From NCBI RefSeq assembly GCF_014654675.1, contig NZ_BNBC01000010.1, forward strand, positions 124,001 to 188,000: a stretch of DNA of 64,000 nt, read 5' to 3'. Position numbers and translations under genes: made by a program. The notes under the pieces are model-generated. The model was given only the letters and a program-made list of their open reading frames with translations. It did not search any database and had not been told where the DNA came from. This stretch comes from Streptomyces spiralis (GTDB lineage Bacteria > Actinomycetota > Actinomycetes > Streptomycetales > Streptomycetaceae). Of this stretch, positions 1 through 8,158 are shown piece by piece (the first letter of the stretch is position 1; each line of letters starts with the position of its first letter).

Positions 1-430
1 GCGAGGGTCCCGGAGGGAACACATGGGTTCCCCGGGACAGGTACTCCTTGACGATGTCGTTCTGGGTCGTGCCCTGGAGCTTGGTGATGTCCGCGCCCTG
101 CTCCTCGGCGACGACCTGGTAGAGCGCCAGCAGCCACATGGCCGTGGCGTTGATCGTCATCGAGGTGTTCATCTGCTCCAGGGGGATGTCCTGGAACAGG
201 CGGCGCATGTCACCGAGGTGGGCGATCGGCACGCCCACCCGGCCCACCTCGCCGCGGGCGAGGACGTGGTCGGAGTCGTAGCCGGTCTGCGTCGGCAGGT
301 CGAACGCCACCGACAGACCGGTCTGGCCCTTGGCGAGGTTGCGCCGGTACAGCTCGTTGGACGCCTCGGCCGTGGAGTGGCCGGCATACGTGCGCATGAG
401 CCACGGCCGGTCCTTCTGACGCTCAGTCAT
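1..430 (-). CDS. meaA: Ethylmalonyl-CoA mutase-like protein MeaA, N-terminal part (cut by window edge)
   Basis: Adenosylcobalamin-dependent acyl-CoA mutase of the methylmalonyl-CoA mutase large-subunit family; MeaA-type enzymes rearrange ethylmalonyl-CoA to methylsuccinyl-CoA. Only the first 143 codons lie in the window. They show the family N-terminus: a [12 protein letters not shown] stretch, then [12 protein letters not shown] (substrate-binding TIM-barrel region) and a [10 protein letters not shown] segment. The cobalamin domain would lie beyond position 1. The gene starts 18 bases after the ccr stop codon on the same strand, so the two are probably one transcript. The ccr-meaA pairing is what separates MeaA from an ordinary methylmalonyl-CoA mutase. 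Confidence 0.9.
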   Translation of the reverse strand, partial: MTERQKDRPWLMRTYAGHSTAEASNELYRRNLAKGQTGLSVAFDLPTQTGYDSDHVLARGEVGRVGVPIAHLGDMRRLFQDIPLEQMNTSMTINATAMWLLALYQVVAEEQGADITKLQGTTQNDIVKEYLSRGTHVFPPGPS

Positions 431-448
431 CTATGACCTCTGGTGTCC

Positions 449-1792
449 TCAGACGTTGCGGAAACGGTTGATGGCGTCGATGTGCTTGGCGCGCATCTCC
501 TCGTCGCGCACGCCCAGGCCCTCCTCGGGGGCCAGGCACAGCACGCCGACCTTGCCCTGGTGCAGGTTGCGGTGGACGTCGTAGGCCGCCTGGCCGGTGT
601 CCTCGAGGGAGTACACCTTCGACAGCGTCGGGTGGATCTTGCCCTTGGCGATGAGGCGGTTGGCCTCCCAGGCCTCGCGGTAGTTGGCGAAGTGGGAGCC
701 GATGATCCGCTTCAGCGACATCCACAGGTACCGGTTGTCGTACTCGTGCATGTAGCCCGAGGTGGAGGCGCAGGTGGTGATGGTGCCGCCCTTGCGGGTG
801 ACGTAGACCGAGGCGCCGAAGGTCTCGCGGCCGGGGTGCTCGAAGACGATGTCGATGTCCTCGCCGCCGGTCAGCTCGCGGATGCGCTTGCCGAAGCGCT
901 TCCACTCCTTCGGGTCCTGGGTCTGCTCGTCCTTCCAGAACTTGTAGCCCTCGGCGTTGCGGTCGATGATCGCCTCGGCGCCCATCGAGCGGCAGATGTC
1001 CGCCTTCTGAGACGAGGAGACGACACAGATCGGGTTGGCGCCGCCGGCCAGGGCGAACTGCGTGGCGTAGCTGCCGAGGCCGCCGCTCGCGCCCCAGATG
1101 AGGACGTTGTCGCCCTGCTTCATGCCGGCGCCGTTGCGGGAGACCAGCTGGCGGTAGGCGGTGGAGTTCACCAGGCCCGGGGCCGCGGCCTCCTCCCAGC
1201 TCAGGTGGTCCGGCTTCGGCATGAGCTGGTTGGACTTCACCAGCGCGATCTCCGCCAGGCCGCCGAAGTTGGTCTCGAAGCCCCAGATGCGCTGCTCGGG
1301 GTCGAGCATCGTGTCGTTGTGGCCGTCGGAGGACTCCAGCTCGACGGAGAGACAGTGAGCGACGACCTCGTCACCGGGCTTCCAGGCGTTGACGCCCGGG
1401 CCGGTGCGCAGGACGACGCCCGCGAGGTCGGAGCCGATGATGTGGTACGGCAGGTCGTGGCGCTTGGCGAGCTCGTTGGTGCGGCCGTAGCGCTCCAGGA
1501 ACCCGAACGTGGACAGCGGCTCGAAGATCGAGGTCCACACCGAGTTGTAGTTGACGGAAGAGGCCATGACGGCCACCAGGGCCTCGCCCGGGCCCAGCTC
1601 GGGCAGCGGCACGTCGTCCAGGTGGATCGACTTGCGCGGGTCCTTGTCGCGGGTCTGCAGGCCCGCGAACATCTCCGTCTCGTCCTTGTGCACGGTGATC
1701 GCGCGGTACGACTCGGGGAGCGGCAGAGCGGCGAAGTCGGCGGACGTGGCGTCCTTCGACTGGATCGCGTCCAGGATGTCCTTCACGGTCAC
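449..1792 (-). CDS. ccr: Crotonyl-CoA carboxylase/reductase
   Basis: NADPH-dependent reductive carboxylation of crotonyl-CoA to ethylmalonyl-CoA, feeding the ethylmalonyl-CoA pathway and polyketide extender units. The 447-residue product has the length and near-complete motif set of Streptomyces Ccr: N-terminal TVKDILDAIQS, the MDR fold with cofactor motif GASGGLGSYA, WGFETNFGG and FEHPGRETFGAS, which hold family CO2/substrate-site residues (Phe-Glu and His), and C-terminal DAINRF. The GTG at 1792 was chosen because it gives the family N-terminus and has GGAGG just upstream; the frame stays open to 2026 but that part is unlike the family. A candidate promoter-operator lies at 1998-2026. meaA follows 18 bases downstream. 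Confidence 0.97.
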   Translation of the reverse strand: MTVKDILDAIQSKDATSADFAALPLPESYRAITVHKDETEMFAGLQTRDKDPRKSIHLDDVPLPELGPGEALVAVMASSVNYNSVWTSIFEPLSTFGFLERYGRTNELAKRHDLPYHIIGSDLAGVVLRTGPGVNAWKPGDEVVAHCLSVELESSDGHNDTMLDPEQRIWGFETNFGGLAEIALVKSNQLMPKPDHLSWEEAAAPGLVNSTAYRQLVSRNGAGMKQGDNVLIWGASGGLGSYATQFALAGGANPICVVSSSQKADICRSMGAEAIIDRNAEGYKFWKDEQTQDPKEWKRFGKRIRELTGGEDIDIVFEHPGRETFGASVYVTRKGGTITTCASTSGYMHEYDNRYLWMSLKRIIGSHFANYREAWEANRLIAKGKIHPTLSKVYSLEDTGQAAYDVHRNLHQGKVGVLCLAPEEGLGVRDEEMRAKHIDAINRFRNV

Positions 1793-1997
1793 GGTGTTGC
1801 CTCCGGCGGTGAGCGCCCTGAGGGAGGGGCGCTGAGGGTTCGTCGGTGCTGCGATGAGTGCTGCTGAGGGTTTTCGAGGGTGTGCCGTCGGTTCGGCGGG
1901 TGGTGCTTCGGCAGCGCGTGGTGGCGCGGGAGGTTGCCTGTGACGCAGGCGTTCGGGCGCGCAGGTGATGGTCTGCGGGGACAGCCCGGACACCATC

Positions 1998-2026
1998 AAC
2001 GTATGACACCGCGTGTCACCCCGCAA
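1998..2026 (-). promoter_or_regulatory. Candidate ccr promoter with an inverted repeat filling the spacer
   Basis: On the minus strand TTGCGG (2026-2021) and TACGTT (2003-1998) are separated by exactly 17 bases. The inverted repeat TGACAC-N3-GTGTCA (2004-2018) sits inside that spacer, the usual place for a TetR-type operator. A second hairpin, GGCACT-N-AGTGCC, lies just upstream at 2027-2039. The ccr start codon is about 200 bases downstream, so the 5' leader would be long. Inferred from sequence only; the adjacent TetR gene at 2183-3001 is the obvious candidate regulator. Together with the terminator at 2137-2161 this accounts for the 390-base gap 1793-2182. Confidence 0.5.
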
Positions 2027-2136
2027 GGCACTGAGTGCCAGAACTTCCTCTCAAATGAAATCTTTACCTGACAGATGAGCGATGATCGATCGAATGCGCC
2101 TCTCCCGGCGGGTCAAAAAGGGCGCTGACATGCAAA

Positions 2137-2161
2137 AACGGCCACCCGGAGGGTGGCCGTT
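2137..2161 (-). terminator. Rho-independent terminator of the TetR gene
   Basis: A perfect 11-bp stem (2137-2147 with 2151-2161) around a 3-base loop. In the minus-strand transcript it is followed by a run of five U residues. It begins 22 bases after the TetR stop codon, so it separates that gene from ccr. Confidence 0.85.
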
Positions 2162-2182
2162 GTCACAGCGGGAAAGGGCGGT

Positions 2183-3001
2183 TCAGCGCTCCTTGAGGGC
2201 CTGTTCGATGGTGCGCATGATCTCTTCCAGGGGCGCGTCGGTGCGTGCCACGGTCACCAGCACCTCGCCCTCGACGGACGCCGCCGCGGGCGCAGAGGCG
2301 GCCGGCGGGGCAGCCGTGCCGCGCCCGGCGCCGATGCCGGTGCCGAACGTCTTGCGGACGATGGCGAAGGCATGGTCCAGCTGCGCCTCCACGTCCCCCT
2401 GGCCGCCCGCCCGCAGCCAGCGCCGCAGCACGTGGTTGTGCGCGGTGACCACGGCCGAGGCGGCGACCTCGGCCAGCAGCGGGTCGTCGTTGGCGTCGTC
2501 GGCGTGCGCGTGCTCGTCGAAGTGGCCCAGCAGATAGCGGGTGAACAGGCGCTCGTAGCGGGCCACCGAGGCGATCTCCGCCTCGCGCAGCGTGGGTACC
2601 TCGCGGGTCAGCTTGTAGCGGGCGACCGAGATCTCCGGCTGCGCCGCGTACATCTTCATGACTTCCTTGATGCCCCGGCACACCGTGTCGAGCGGGTGCT
2701 CGTGCGCGGGGGCGGCGTTGAGCACCGCCTCGGCGCGGATCAGGGTGTCGTCGTGGTCCGGGAAGATCGCCTCTTCCTTGGAGCGGAAGTGACGGAAGAA
2801 GGTGCGGCGGGCGACCCCGGCCGCCGCGGCGATCTCGTCGACCGTGGTCGCCTCGTACCCCTTGGTCGCGAACAGCTCCATCGCGGCGGCGGCCAGTTCC
2901 CGGCGCATCTTGAGCCGCTGGGCGGCCGCACGGGAGCCCGCGGCGCTCTCCGGCGCGTCGGGCGTGGCTGATGTACGTGAGGACTTGGCGGGCTGGGACA
3001 T
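2183..3001 (-). CDS. TetR/AcrR family transcriptional regulator
   Basis: 272-residue regulator. The N-terminal helix-turn-helix is clear at about residues 30-75: ELFATKGYEATTVDEIAAAAGV then RRTFFRHFRSKEEAI. The remainder is a helical ligand-binding domain; residues about 215-240 are an Ala/Gly-rich linker. The ATG at 3001 was preferred because a TACGTT -10-like box ends 6 bases upstream, as in a leaderless transcript; an in-frame ATG at 3019 is the alternative. Its place between ccr-meaA and a 3-hydroxyacyl-CoA dehydrogenase, plus the inverted repeat in the ccr promoter, suggest it controls acyl-CoA genes. Ligand unknown. Confidence 0.9.
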   Translation of the reverse strand: MSQPAKSSRTSATPDAPESAAGSRAAAQRLKMRRELAAAAMELFATKGYEATTVDEIAAAAGVARRTFFRHFRSKEEAIFPDHDDTLIRAEAVLNAAPAHEHPLDTVCRGIKEVMKMYAAQPEISVARYKLTREVPTLREAEIASVARYERLFTRYLLGHFDEHAHADDANDDPLLAEVAASAVVTAHNHVLRRWLRAGGQGDVEAQLDHAFAIVRKTFGTGIGAGRGTAAPPAASAPAAASVEGEVLVTVARTDAPLEEIMRTIEQALKER

Positions 3002-3137
3002 GCCCTGAACGTACTGCATACGCGCAGCCCGGCGCGCAGGTCCCCGGCCTCCCCCGTGCCCGGGGGGCGAGGGCGGGGCGGCGGGCTCCAGCAGACCGCC
3101 CCACTCCCGCTCCGCCCGGAACCGGTCGGCTCCTCGG

Positions 3138-4943
3138 TCAGCGGCGGGCATATTCGCGGAAACCGCGGCCCGTCTTGCGGCCGAGGCAGCCCGCGGCCAC
3201 CAGGTGCTCCAGCAGCGGCGCCGGAGCCAGTCCCGGGTCGCGGAACTCGCGGTGAAGGACCTTCTCGATGGCCAGCGACACGTCCAGGCCGACCACGTCC
3301 AGCAGCTCGAAGGGGCCCATCGGGTAGCCGCCGCCGAGCCTCATGGCCGCGTCGATGTCGTCCAGGGACGCGTAGTGCTCCTGCACCATCTTGATCGCGT
3401 TGTTGAGGTACGGGAACAGCAGCGCGTTGACGATGAAGCCGGCGCGGTCGCCGCAGTCCACGGGGTGCTTCCTGATCCTCGCGCACACCTCGCGGACCGT
3501 CGCGTGGACGTCGTCCGCGGTCAGCACCGTGCGCACCACCTCGACCAGCTTCATCGCCGGCGCCGGGTTGAAGAAGTGCATGCCGATCACGTCCTGCGGG
3601 CGCGAAGTGGCCCGCGCACAGGCGACCACCGGCAGCGAGGAGGTGGTGGTGGCGAGCACCGCGCCCGGCTTGCAGACCTTGTCCAGCGTCGCGAAGAGCT
3701 GCTGCTTGACCGCCAGGTCCTCGGCGACGGCCTCCAGGGCCAGGTCCACGTCCGCGAAGTCGTCGTAGCTGCCCGTCGCCGTGATCCGGTCCAGGGTCTG
3801 CGCGGCCGCCTCGGCGGTCAGCCGCCCCTTGTCGACCGAGCGGGAAAGAGACTTGCCGATACGGGCCTTCGCGGCCTGCGCCTTCTCGGCGCTGCGCGCG
3901 GCGAGCACCACCTCGAACCCGGCCTTCGCGAACACCTCCGCGATGCCGGAGGCCATGGTGCCCGAGCCGGCGACGCCGACGGAGCGGACGGCGCGGCCTG
4001 CGGTGAGGGTGTCGCCGTCCAGCGGGGTCAGCGCGTCCCGCACGACGGTGCCGCTGCCCGGAGCCTCGTAGGTGTAGAAACCGCGGCCCGCCTTGCGGCC
4101 GGTCAGGCCCGCCTCGCTGAGCTGCTTGAGGATCGGCGCGGGCGCGTGCAGCCGGTCGCGCGACTCGGCGTACATGGCCTCCAGGACCGTACGCGCGGTG
4201 TCGACGCCGATCAGGTCGAGCAGGGCGAGCGGGCCCATCGGCAGCCCGCAGCCCAGCCGCATCGCGGCGTCGATGTCCTCACGGGAGGCGTACTTCGCCT
4301 CGTACATCGCGGCGGCCTGGTTGAGGTAGCCGAACAGCAGCCCGTCCGCGACGAACCCGGGCCGGTCGCCGACCGCGACGGGCTCCTTGCCCAGTTCCAC
4401 GGCGAGGTCGGTGACGGCGGTGACGGCCTGCGGCGCGGTCAGCACGGAGGAGACCACCTCGACCAGCTTCATCGCCGGCGCGGGGTTGAAGAAGTGCAGG
4501 CCGAGCACCCGCTCGGGGCGCGCCGAGTCGGCGGCCAGGCGGGTCACGGACAGCGCGTTGGTGCCGGTCGCCAGGATCGTCCCGGGCCGCACGATGCCGT
4601 CCAGCTCGCGGAAGATCTGGTGCTTGATCTCGTAGGACTCCGGTGCCACCTCGATGACGAGGTCGGCGTCGGCCGCCGCGGTCAGCGCGGTGGAGGTGCG
4701 CACCCGGGCGAGGAGGTCGGCGCGCTCCTGCGCGGTGAGCCGGCCGCGCTCGACGGCATGGGCGGTGGAGATCTCCAGGGCGGCGACGGACCGGGCCGCC
4801 GCCGCCTCGCTGATGTCGATGCCGACGACCTCGCGGCCGGCCCGGGCGAGGACTTCGGTGATGCCGGTGCCCATGGTGCCGAGACCGACGACGGCGATCG
4901 TCTTCAGCGGGGACAGAGAGGTGTCGGAGAGGGGAGTGGCCAT
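3138..4943 (-). CDS. Tandem-fused 3-hydroxyacyl-CoA dehydrogenase (two complete modules)
   Basis: NAD-dependent 3-hydroxyacyl-(butyryl-)CoA dehydrogenase in which one chain carries two whole copies of the family. Each half has a Rossmann motif (GLGTMG at 20-25; GSGTMASG near 325), a catalytic-region HFFNPAPAMKLVEVV and a C-terminal helical domain ending in GRKAGRGFYTY or GRKTGRGFREY. Total 601 residues, about twice a single FadB2-type enzyme. The second half keeps the conserved Asn in AGFIVNALLF; the first half has Asp at that place (PGFVADGLLF). The ATG at 4943 has GGAG upstream and gives a normal N-terminus. It is 120 bases before the TetR gene, same strand. Probably makes crotonyl-CoA precursors or serves beta-oxidation. 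Confidence 0.93.
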   Translation of the reverse strand: MATPLSDTSLSPLKTIAVVGLGTMGTGITEVLARAGREVVGIDISEAAAARSVAALEISTAHAVERGRLTAQERADLLARVRTSTALTAAADADLVIEVAPESYEIKHQIFRELDGIVRPGTILATGTNALSVTRLAADSARPERVLGLHFFNPAPAMKLVEVVSSVLTAPQAVTAVTDLAVELGKEPVAVGDRPGFVADGLLFGYLNQAAAMYEAKYASREDIDAAMRLGCGLPMGPLALLDLIGVDTARTVLEAMYAESRDRLHAPAPILKQLSEAGLTGRKAGRGFYTYEAPGSGTVVRDALTPLDGDTLTAGRAVRSVGVAGSGTMASGIAEVFAKAGFEVVLAARSAEKAQAAKARIGKSLSRSVDKGRLTAEAAAQTLDRITATGSYDDFADVDLALEAVAEDLAVKQQLFATLDKVCKPGAVLATTTSSLPVVACARATSRPQDVIGMHFFNPAPAMKLVEVVRTVLTADDVHATVREVCARIRKHPVDCGDRAGFIVNALLFPYLNNAIKMVQEHYASLDDIDAAMRLGGGYPMGPFELLDVVGLDVSLAIEKVLHREFRDPGLAPAPLLEHLVAAGCLGRKTGRGFREYARR

Positions 4944-5318
4944 CGCGGGACTCCAGGAATGAGGGTGACGACTGGGAACGCGGCCCGGTGCGCGAAGGAA
5001 CGCGCACCGGGTGCGAGGAAAGGGATGCGGGTGTGGCCGGGCTGCGAGCGCACACGCCCGGTGCCGATCGCCGTGGGCGTACACACGCCCGGGCGGTGGC
5101 GGAATGCCGACCGGCTCTGTCCCCAAGCCGAGTCGTACTGCGGTACCTGACGTACCGAACCGACAACCCTCGCGGCGGCTGCGTCACCAGGCCGCTGCGA
5201 GGTTGGTGCGAGCGGGTAGCTCGCTCGTCTGAGCTTAACCCGTGGGTAACGAGCGCGCCAGCCCCCGAGTTTGTGATGTAGGTCCCGTGCGGGTGGCTCG
5301 GCGCCTAGGGTGGGCTTC
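4944..5318. promoter_or_regulatory. Divergent intergenic region with an inverted repeat
   Basis: 375 bases between the leftward dehydrogenase and the rightward HEAT-repeat gene. No convincing gene. It holds the inverted repeat CGGTAC-N5-GTACCG (5141-5157), a possible operator for the dehydrogenase promoter, and a TAGGGT box at 5306-5311 exactly 7 bases before the GTG at 5319, suggesting a leaderless rightward transcript. Confidence 0.4.
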
Positions 5319-5894
5319 GTGGACGAAGAGTTGCGATCGCTCACGGAGCGCTTACGGCAGGAGTCGGGCGGCACGGCGGCGTACCGGCGGCTGGAGGCGA
5401 CCGACGACCTGGAGGAACTGGCCGAGGTCCTCACGGCGCCGGGGCAGCCGCTGTGGGCCAGGGAGCTTGCGGCCTTCCGGCTGGGGCTCGCGCGCGACCG
5501 GCGGGCCTTCGAGTCCCTGGTCCTGCTCCTGAACCACCGTGACCCGCAGCGCTGCGCCGACGCCGCCCACGCCCTGGCCCGCCTCGGCGACCCCCGCACC
5601 GCCCGGGCGGCGGCGGCCCTGGCCACCAACGAGCTGCGCGTCGCCTACGCGCTGCACCCCGTGCGCCTCCTGGTGGAACTGCGCGCCCCCGAGTCCGTCC
5701 CCGCGCTGATCACCACCCTGGAACGCCGGCTGCGGCCGCACGACCCCTACCGCCGGGTGGCCCTCGCCTGCGTCGAGGGCCTGGGCGCGCTCGGCGACGC
5801 ACGGGCCCGCCCCGTCCTCAGCGAGGCCCTGGCCCACCCGGCCCTCGCCGAGGCCGCGGTACAGGCACTGGCCCGGATCCCGAAGCAGCGCTGA
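5319..5894 (+). CDS. HEAT-repeat protein
   Basis: About 191 residues, all helical, with degenerate HEAT/armadillo-like repeats: recurring blocks such as ELAAFRLGLARDRRAFESLVLLL, AAHALARLGDPRTARAAAAL and ACVEGLGALGDARARPVLSEAL. Such proteins are scaffolds for protein contacts; no catalytic motif is seen and the partner is unknown. The GTG at 5319 was chosen because TAGGGT lies 7 bases upstream (leaderless pattern); GTG at 5310 is an in-frame alternative that would overlap that box. The gene stands alone and faces the RidA gene tail to tail. Confidence 0.8.
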   Translation: MDEELRSLTERLRQESGGTAAYRRLEATDDLEELAEVLTAPGQPLWARELAAFRLGLARDRRAFESLVLLLNHRDPQRCADAAHALARLGDPRTARAAAALATNELRVAYALHPVRLLVELRAPESVPALITTLERRLRPHDPYRRVALACVEGLGALGDARARPVLSEALAHPALAEAAVQALARIPKQR

Positions 5895-5970
5895 CCGCCG
5901 GCCGGGCACCCGAGGCCGCGCTGACCGCCGGCCCGGCCGCGGCACGGGCCCCTGGCGGGCCGGACCCGCC

Positions 5971-6369
5971 TTACTCGGCCACCACCGCGAACGCCTCGAT
6001 CTCCATCAGGAACTCCGGGCGGACCAGGGCGGCCACCTGGACCGCCGAGGAGGCGGGCAGGCGGTCGTCCGGTATGTGGGCGGCGCGGGCCTCGCGGACG
6101 GCCGGCATGTGGCTCATGTCCGTGACGAAGTACGTGAGTTTGACGACGTCGTCGAAGCCCGCCCCGGCGGCGGCGAGGCAGCGGCGCAGGTTCTCGAAGA
6201 CCTGGCGGGCCTGGGCCGCCGGGTCGTTCTCCCCGACGAGCTTGCCGTCCTCGTCCAGGGGGAGTTGGCCCGAGACCGCGACGAAGCGGCCGGTGCCCAT
6301 GACGACATGGGTGTACTGCGCGGCGGGGGCGACCCCCTCGGGGGCGGGGATCCGGGTCGGTTCGGTCAT
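5971..6369 (-). CDS. RidA family (YjgF/YER057c/UK114) protein
   Basis: 132-residue RidA-like protein. The family hydrolyses reactive enamine/imine intermediates released by PLP enzymes, or has related deaminase roles. Recognisable pieces are VAVSGQLPLDEDGKLVG, AQARQVFENLRRCLAAAGAGFDDVVKLTYFVTDM and the C-terminal RPEFLMEIEAFAVV, where family members carry substrate-site residues. The characteristic Arg of the deaminase-active subgroup is not obvious at the usual place, so activity is uncertain. The ATG at 6369 has a GGAG about 5 bases upstream. Confidence 0.88.
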   Translation of the reverse strand: MTEPTRIPAPEGVAPAAQYTHVVMGTGRFVAVSGQLPLDEDGKLVGENDPAAQARQVFENLRRCLAAAGAGFDDVVKLTYFVTDMSHMPAVREARAAHIPDDRLPASSAVQVAALVRPEFLMEIEAFAVVAE

Positions 6370-6430
6370 GGCTCCATGGTGGACCACGGGTCTGACAACC
6401 GGGGCCCGGCCCTCGCCCCCGACGGCCGGA

Positions 6431-8023
6431 TCAGCCGCGGAAGCCCACCAGCCCGTGCAGCGTCGCACCCCGCGACGCGCCGGAGGAGGCGGGGACCGCC
6501 GCCTTCGTGCGCTCGGGCTTCGGGTCGGGCAGCCTCTCGCACACCGCGTCCGCCGCGGCGGCCCGGCCGCGCGGCACCGTGCCGTTCGTCAGATACCGCG
6601 TCAGATACCCGTCCAGGCAGCCGTTGCCGCTCAGCGTGATGCCGTGGTTGCCACCGCCCCGCTCGACGACCAGGCTGGAGCCGGCCAGGAGGTGATGGAC
6701 CCTCACCCCGCCCTCGTAGGGCGTCGCCGCGTCGTCGGTCGCCTGGAACAGCAGGACCGGCGGCAGCTCGGCGTTGGCGATGTCCACCGGGCGCTGCGGC
6801 GCGGCCGGCCAGAAGGCGCACGGCGCGTTGTACCAGGCGTTGTTCCAGGCCATGAACGGCGCCTTGCCGTACACAGCCCAGTTGTCCGCACGCCACCGCG
6901 TCCAGTCCTGCGGCCAGGCGGTGTCACGGCACTGCACCGAGGTGTAGACGCCGTAGCCGTTGGCGCCCGCGGCGTCGACGGCGCCGTAGTCGGCGTACGC
7001 CCGCACCAGCGGCCCCGTCTTCCCCTCGTTGACGTAGGCCGCGAACGCCCGGGCGAGGGCGGGCCAGTAGCCGTTGTAGTAGCCGCCCGGGATGAAGGTG
7101 TCCTCCAGTTCGGAGGCGCCGACCCTGCCGTCCGCGGGGTGCCGGGCGAGCGCCGCCCGCATCCCGTACCACTTGGCCTCGACCCTCGCCGGATCCGTGC
7201 CGAGCCGGTACGTCGCGTCGTACTTGGCGATCCAGGCCATGAGGGCGCGGTGGCGGTCGTTGAAGGCGTAGTCCTGCTGGAGGTTGTCGTCGTACCAGAC
7301 TCCGGTCGGGTCCACGATCGAGTCCAGGACCAGGCGGCGCACCCGCTCGGGGAAGAGCTTGGCGTACACGGCGCCGAGGTAGGTGCCGTAGGAGTAACCG
7401 TAGTAGTTGATTCTCTGCGCGCCGAGGGCCCGGCGGATCGAGTCCATGTCCGTGGCCGCGTCGACGGTGTCGATGTGCGGCAGCAGGCTCGCGTACTTCC
7501 GGCCGCAGGCGGTGGCGTAGGACTGGACGCGCGCGAGGTTGGCCTTCTCCAGCGCGGGGGTGCTCGGCACCGAGTCCGGGCGCACCGGCTTGAAGTAGTC
7601 CGGCGCGCACGTCATCGCCGGTTCGCTGGCGCCCACCCCGCGGGGGTCGAAGCCGATGACGTCGTACTGCGCCGCGACCGCCTTGGGCAGCGAGGAGGCC
7701 ACGAAGGAGGCGAGCGAGAGCCCGCTGCCGCCGGGGCCGCCAGGGTTGACGAGCAGGGGCCCCTGGTAGGTCTTCGCGGTGTGCGGGACGCGGGACAGCG
7801 CCAGCGTGATCTGCCGCCCGGACGGATGCCGGTGGTCCAGCGGCACCTTCAGGGATCCGCACTGCAGGGTCGGATGGTCGGTGGTGCCGCACTTCCTCCA
7901 GCTGACCGCGGGGGCCCGGACGGGGGCCGTGGGGTGCGACGGGCTCGCGTCGGCGGGGACGGCCGTGACGGAACCGGCGACGACGGCGGCGGCGCCGAAC
8001 AGCACGGCGGCGCGTTTTCTCAT
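6431..8023 (-). CDS. Secreted alpha/beta-hydrolase, tripeptidyl-aminopeptidase type (peptidase S33)
   Basis: 530-residue exported protein. A signal peptide spans about residues 1-27 (MRKR, hydrophobic core, ADA cleavage site). The alpha/beta-hydrolase core has the oxyanion segment NPGGPGGSG, FDPRGVGAS, the nucleophile elbow GYSYGTYLG and a C-terminal cap with the late Asp and His (FQATDDAATPYEG, GGGNHGITL). This matches the Streptomyces Tap/SlpD/SlpE type, which releases N-terminal tripeptides outside the cell. The start has a strong GGGAGGA ribosome site. Cys pairs in the mature part (KCGTT, LQCGS) suggest disulphides. Monocistronic by context. Confidence 0.92.
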   Translation of the reverse strand: MRKRAAVLFGAAAVVAGSVTAVPADASPSHPTAPVRAPAVSWRKCGTTDHPTLQCGSLKVPLDHRHPSGRQITLALSRVPHTAKTYQGPLLVNPGGPGGSGLSLASFVASSLPKAVAAQYDVIGFDPRGVGASEPAMTCAPDYFKPVRPDSVPSTPALEKANLARVQSYATACGRKYASLLPHIDTVDAATDMDSIRRALGAQRINYYGYSYGTYLGAVYAKLFPERVRRLVLDSIVDPTGVWYDDNLQQDYAFNDRHRALMAWIAKYDATYRLGTDPARVEAKWYGMRAALARHPADGRVGASELEDTFIPGGYYNGYWPALARAFAAYVNEGKTGPLVRAYADYGAVDAAGANGYGVYTSVQCRDTAWPQDWTRWRADNWAVYGKAPFMAWNNAWYNAPCAFWPAAPQRPVDIANAELPPVLLFQATDDAATPYEGGVRVHHLLAGSSLVVERGGGNHGITLSGNGCLDGYLTRYLTNGTVPRGRAAAADAVCERLPDPKPERTKAAVPASSGASRGATLHGLVGFRG

Positions 8024-8158
8024 GCGTCCTCCCAGGACGGAGAGGCTGCGGACCGCTGGTCTGGCGGTCCTCGCCGCATCGTCCCGGAAAGCACCGTTGT
8101 GAGAACGAGTTCCGACGATTGTTGACCCGATTGGGCCGTGCGATGCGCTCGAACGACT

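Noticed and set aside
1793..2026. N-terminal extension of Ccr
   Set aside because: Not like the family, and GTG at 1792 with GGAGG gives the exact 447-residue family length; the extension covers the promoter region.
5895..5970. Bidirectional terminator between HEAT-repeat and RidA genes
   Set aside because: Several GC-rich partial stems exist, but none is clean and there is no T-run on either side.
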